Below, in pieces: positions 6,127-7,993 of a stretch of DNA of 7,993 nucleotides. The stretch lies in assembly GCA_045046905.1 (NCBI GenBank), contig JASFYU010000084.1:1-7993 (forward strand), given 5' to 3'. Source of the DNA: JASFYU01 sp045046905. GTDB lineage: Bacteria > Bacteroidota > Bacteroidia > Flavobacteriales > Flavobacteriaceae. Position 1 is the first letter of the stretch. Every line of letters starts with the position of its first letter. Below the pieces are notes generated by a model. The model ran no database searches. It saw nothing but the letters and a program-made list of their open reading frames with translations, and had not been told where the DNA came from. The position numbers and the translations under genes were made by a program.

Positions 6127-6795
6127 ATGCTTCTACAATTAAAAAACATTTTCAAATGGGTAAATTCAGGAGGGCAACGTATCTTCTTGTTAAAAGACAT
6201 TAATTTAAGTGTCGAAGAAGGCGAGTTTATCTCGGTTATGGGGCCTTCAGGCTCAGGAAAGTCTACCCTCCTAAATGTCATTGGAATGCTTGATGATTTT
6301 GATGAGGGAGAGTATGATTTTTTACATGAATCGGTACACACCTTAAAAGAAAGGCATAAAGCCACCTTATATAAAGAATATATTGGTTTTGTTTTTCAAG
6401 CCTATCATTTATTGGATGAACTTACCGTGTATGAAAATCTAGAAATGCCACTTTTATATAAAAAATTAAAATCTTCTGAACGTAAATCAATGGTTGCCGA
6501 TATGTTGGACCGCTTTAATATCGTGGGTAAAAAAGATTTGTTTCCTGCACAATTAAGTGGCGGGCAACAGCAATTGGTAGGCGTTGCCAGAGCGCTGATT
6601 TCTAGCCCAAAATTAATACTTGCCGATGAACCTACTGGTAATCTGAACTCTAAACAGGGTGAGGAAATCATGAAAATTTTTAAACAACTGAATGAGGAAG
6701 AGGGCGTGACAATCATTCAAGTAACACATTCAGAGAAGAATGCGGCCTATGGTTCACGTGTTATCAATTTATTGGATGGGAGAAGAATCGATTGA
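6127..6795 (+). CDS. ABC transporter ATP-binding protein, MacB/LolD type
   Basis: This 222-aa cytoplasmic ATPase is full length for the LolD/MacB nucleotide-binding family and should power the neighbouring permeases. Visible parts are Walker A GPSGSGKST (39-47), Q-loop glutamine Q91 in FVFQAYH, signature LSGGQQQ (143-149), Walker B LILADE (163-168) with catalytic E168, D-loop region GNLNSK (171-176) and H-loop H201. W11 may be the A-loop aromatic that stacks on adenine. Two positions differ from common LolD/MacB sequences: the D-loop aspartate is N174, and the residue after the QQQ of the signature is L150 where arginine is usual. I think both occur in a flavobacterial subfamily rather than marking decay, because every catalytic residue is present. 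ATG 6127 lies six codons before the conserved I-F-K-W segment. It is the last intact gene of the cluster. Confidence 0.96.
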   Translation: MLLQLKNIFKWVNSGGQRIFLLKDINLSVEEGEFISVMGPSGSGKSTLLNVIGMLDDFDEGEYDFLHESVHTLKERHKATLYKEYIGFVFQAYHLLDELTVYENLEMPLLYKKLKSSERKSMVADMLDRFNIVGKKDLFPAQLSGGQQQLVGVARALISSPKLILADEPTGNLNSKQGEEIMKIFKQLNEEEGVTIIQVTHSEKNAAYGSRVINLLDGRRID

Positions 6796-6825
6796 TTATT
6801 TGAACCTAGGGTACGAGTTATGCTT

Positions 6826-6850
6826 CCAAAAAAAATAGTTTTTATTTTGG
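6826..6850 (+). terminator. AT-rich hairpin downstream of ATPase, possible transcript end
   Basis: C6826-A6835 can pair with T6840-G6850 as ten base pairs with A6844 bulged, 31 bases after the ATPase stop. The stem is mostly A-T, with two C-G pairs at its base and no T-tract after it. It is therefore a weak candidate; chance folding of A and T runs is an alternative. Confidence 0.25.
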
Positions 6851-6967
6851 GGCAAGTCCCTACATAGAAGGGTTGAACCCTCAATGAGAGATTGTAATAC
6901 TTTCGTGATGACCTTGTGAGAACTGCTTTTTAAATTTAAGGAAGAATTAATCTTAAAAAAATATGAT

Positions 6968-7754
6968 ATGAAAAATTCAGTTCGCATTGTTCTTTTTTGC
7001 TTTTTAATGGGGCCTTACTTCTTGTTTTAAATTTCCGGGACATGGTGGAGGCTCAAATTTCGAGGAAATTGTGGCCGTAGCCAACAAGGGAGATGGCACT
7101 GTCTCTTTTTTGAATGCCAAAACCAATGAGTTGATCGATACCATTGACCTTCCTGGTGAGGCTGAACCTATATATGTTGTTTATGTATCGCGTACCGATA
7201 AGGTGTATGTTGGTGATCGCGCTTAAAGCCAAGTACATGTGAGTATTCTACGACCAGATGCGCCTGATCAGGTGTATAGTTTTAATGCCCTATCGTATGA
7301 GCAAAATAGGAATGACCAATGTGGGCGAGGATCCTCATTTGTTTCATCTGTCGCACAAAGACAAATTGTTCGTGCCCTGTCAAAATACGAATCAGCTATT
7401 GACCCTCAATGGATCTAATTTAAATACTTTGGCCGATACCCCTTTAGATGGGGCCCATGACGTTTTTGCTACTTTAGACCAAAAATCGGTATATGTAACT
7501 GGATCAGTGTTAGTGCCTTATGCCAAGTGAGGGCTGCCTAATAGTAAATTATCACGACCCGCTACTACTACCAGTCTTCCCATACCTCATAATTGGTTGT
7601 CAATGCTCGGGCTACTAAGGTTTTTGTGACCCATTCTGGGGTGAATTCAGATCAAATATCTGTATTTAAAATTGCCCGTAATAAGAGTCTAAGCGAGAAA
7701 GCAGTAATCGTTACGGGTACCAATCCCTTTGGTCTCGCATACAATCGCAGGTAG
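6968..7754 (+). pseudogene. Decayed lipoprotein-type YVTN beta-propeller gene
   Basis: ATG 6968 begins a signal peptide, MKNSVRIVLFCFLMG, but the frame stops at TAA 7028. In the next frame (7014 onward) a lipobox L-T-S-C appears, followed by blade-like sequence with AVANKGDGTVSFLNAKT and PIYVVYV...DKVYVGDRA, until TAA 7224. After a further shift near 7270-7300, another frame carries NVGEDPHLFHLSHKDKLFV and GAHDVFATLDQKSVYVTG up to TGA 7528, and stays blade-like to HNW (7588-7596). A one-base loss near 7596 then returns to the first frame, with TKVFVTHSG and GTNPFGLAYN before TAG 7752. Intact relatives are exported, surface or periplasmic seven-bladed proteins of uncertain role. The remnant corresponds to only about 260 codons, so internal deletions are also likely. 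Sequencing errors could explain some but hardly all of the five lesions. Confidence 0.85.
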
Positions 7755-7784
7755 TATTGAATTATTTATTGGTTTTATGGAATT

Positions 7785-7815
7785 ATATTGAATCTCTCGT
7801 TGAGAGATTCAATAT
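7785..7815. terminator. Perfect 14-bp hairpin after the pseudogene
   Basis: Positions 7785-7798 and 7802-7815 are exact inverted copies around a GTT loop, starting 31 bases after the pseudogene stop. The stem is long but AT-rich, and neither side is followed by a run of more than three T. It may end transcription from one or both directions or be a repeat remnant; I cannot decide from sequence alone. Confidence 0.4.
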
Positions 7816-7912
7816 TTGGTATCTGCCCATTTAAGAGCGGCTTTCCTTGTATCTTAGGGTAGCGGTTGGGTTTTTTTACTTAGATCATAAAGCCGGCGAA
7901 AATCAACTAAAA

Positions 7913-7993
7913 CTATAGCAAAATATCGCCGTTTTTTTTGAATAAACCTTTGGCCTTACTTTTTTGGGTTTCTATAAAACTTAATTGATCTTC
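7913..7993 (-). CDS. Possible C-terminal end of a minus-strand gene (partial)
   Basis: On the minus strand one frame is open from the window edge (7993) to a TAG at 7915-7913, giving 26 residues that are charged and lysine-rich (containing SFIETQKSKAKGLFKKNG and ending in ILL). The other two minus frames close early. The composition looks like a cytoplasmic protein tail, and a convergent gene would suit the hairpin at 7785-7815. The stretch is short enough to be open by chance, and I recognise no family. Confidence 0.25.
   Translation of the reverse strand, partial: EDQLSFIETQKSKAKGLFKKNGDILL

Noticed and set aside
6036..6365. 109-codon minus-strand open frame
   Set aside because: It lies antisense to the Walker A region of the clearly coding ATPase, and its composition reflects that shadow.
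7258..7530. Open frame of 90 codons starting at ATG 7258
   Set aside because: From about residue 20 it reads as beta-propeller sequence that continues beyond its stop and joins other-frame segments on both sides. It is part of the pseudogene, not a separate gene.
7861..7878. Integron attC-like core (GTTGGGT)
   Set aside because: Only one core-site match is present. There is no partner RYYYAAC site at a fitting distance and no integrase.
7894..7939. Intrinsic terminator (CGGCGA/TCGCCG stem followed by eight T)
   Set aside because: The stem is only six base pairs with a 26-base loop, which is a poor terminator geometry. The T-run may be antisense to lysine codons.

Overview
This window looks like a chromosomal segment from a member of the Flavobacteriia (phylum Bacteroidota), probably a marine Flavobacteriaceae of the Maribacter/Zobellia/Arenibacter kind. 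The evidence is indirect: about 800-residue duplicated MacB/FtsX-type permeases typical of that phylum, AT-rich spacers, no Shine-Dalgarno sequences before the starts, and several palindromic repeats of the kind scattered through Bacteroidota genomes. The genus cannot be fixed from the sequence alone.

Layout: all well-supported genes are on the + strand. Positions 1-405 are the last 134 codons of an ABC permease that enters from the left. A 302-base spacer follows, made of degenerate 7-nt repeats and a GC-rich hairpin. A complete permease (708-3128, 806 aa) is a close paralogue of the left-hand one; over the shared 134 codons I count 121 identical residues and about 85% identical bases. A second repeat-filled spacer (3129-3506) precedes a third, more divergent permease (3507-5969, 820 aa). 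A 157-base gap with a near-perfect 16-base inverted repeat leads to a single MacB/LolD-type ATPase (6127-6795, 222 aa). The last 1.2 kb holds a decayed lipoprotein-type YVTN beta-propeller gene (6968-7754), a 14-bp hairpin, and possibly the 3' end of a minus-strand gene at the right edge.

How the genes work together: the permeases have the four-segment-plus-four-segment MacB-like layout, each half with a large periplasmic domain and a cytoplasmic R-x-K-E-hydrophobic-x-(I/V)-(R/K)-K coupling motif that should dock onto an ATPase. One ATPase next to at least three permeases suggests a shared motor or alternative complexes of the type IV (mechanotransmission) ABC family. No substrate is visible, and no HlyD-type adaptor or TolC-type channel is encoded here.

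The most unusual feature is the spacers. Long parts of both inter-permease gaps fall into 7-nt periods (variants of AGTAAAC, AATGAAC, AACTATC and AACAACG), interleaved with at least four different palindromic or GC-rich repeat remnants. The second point of interest is the pseudogene, whose first lesion lies exactly between the signal-peptide hydrophobic core and the lipobox. I found no clear new defence system, RNA gene, CRISPR array or insertion sequence.
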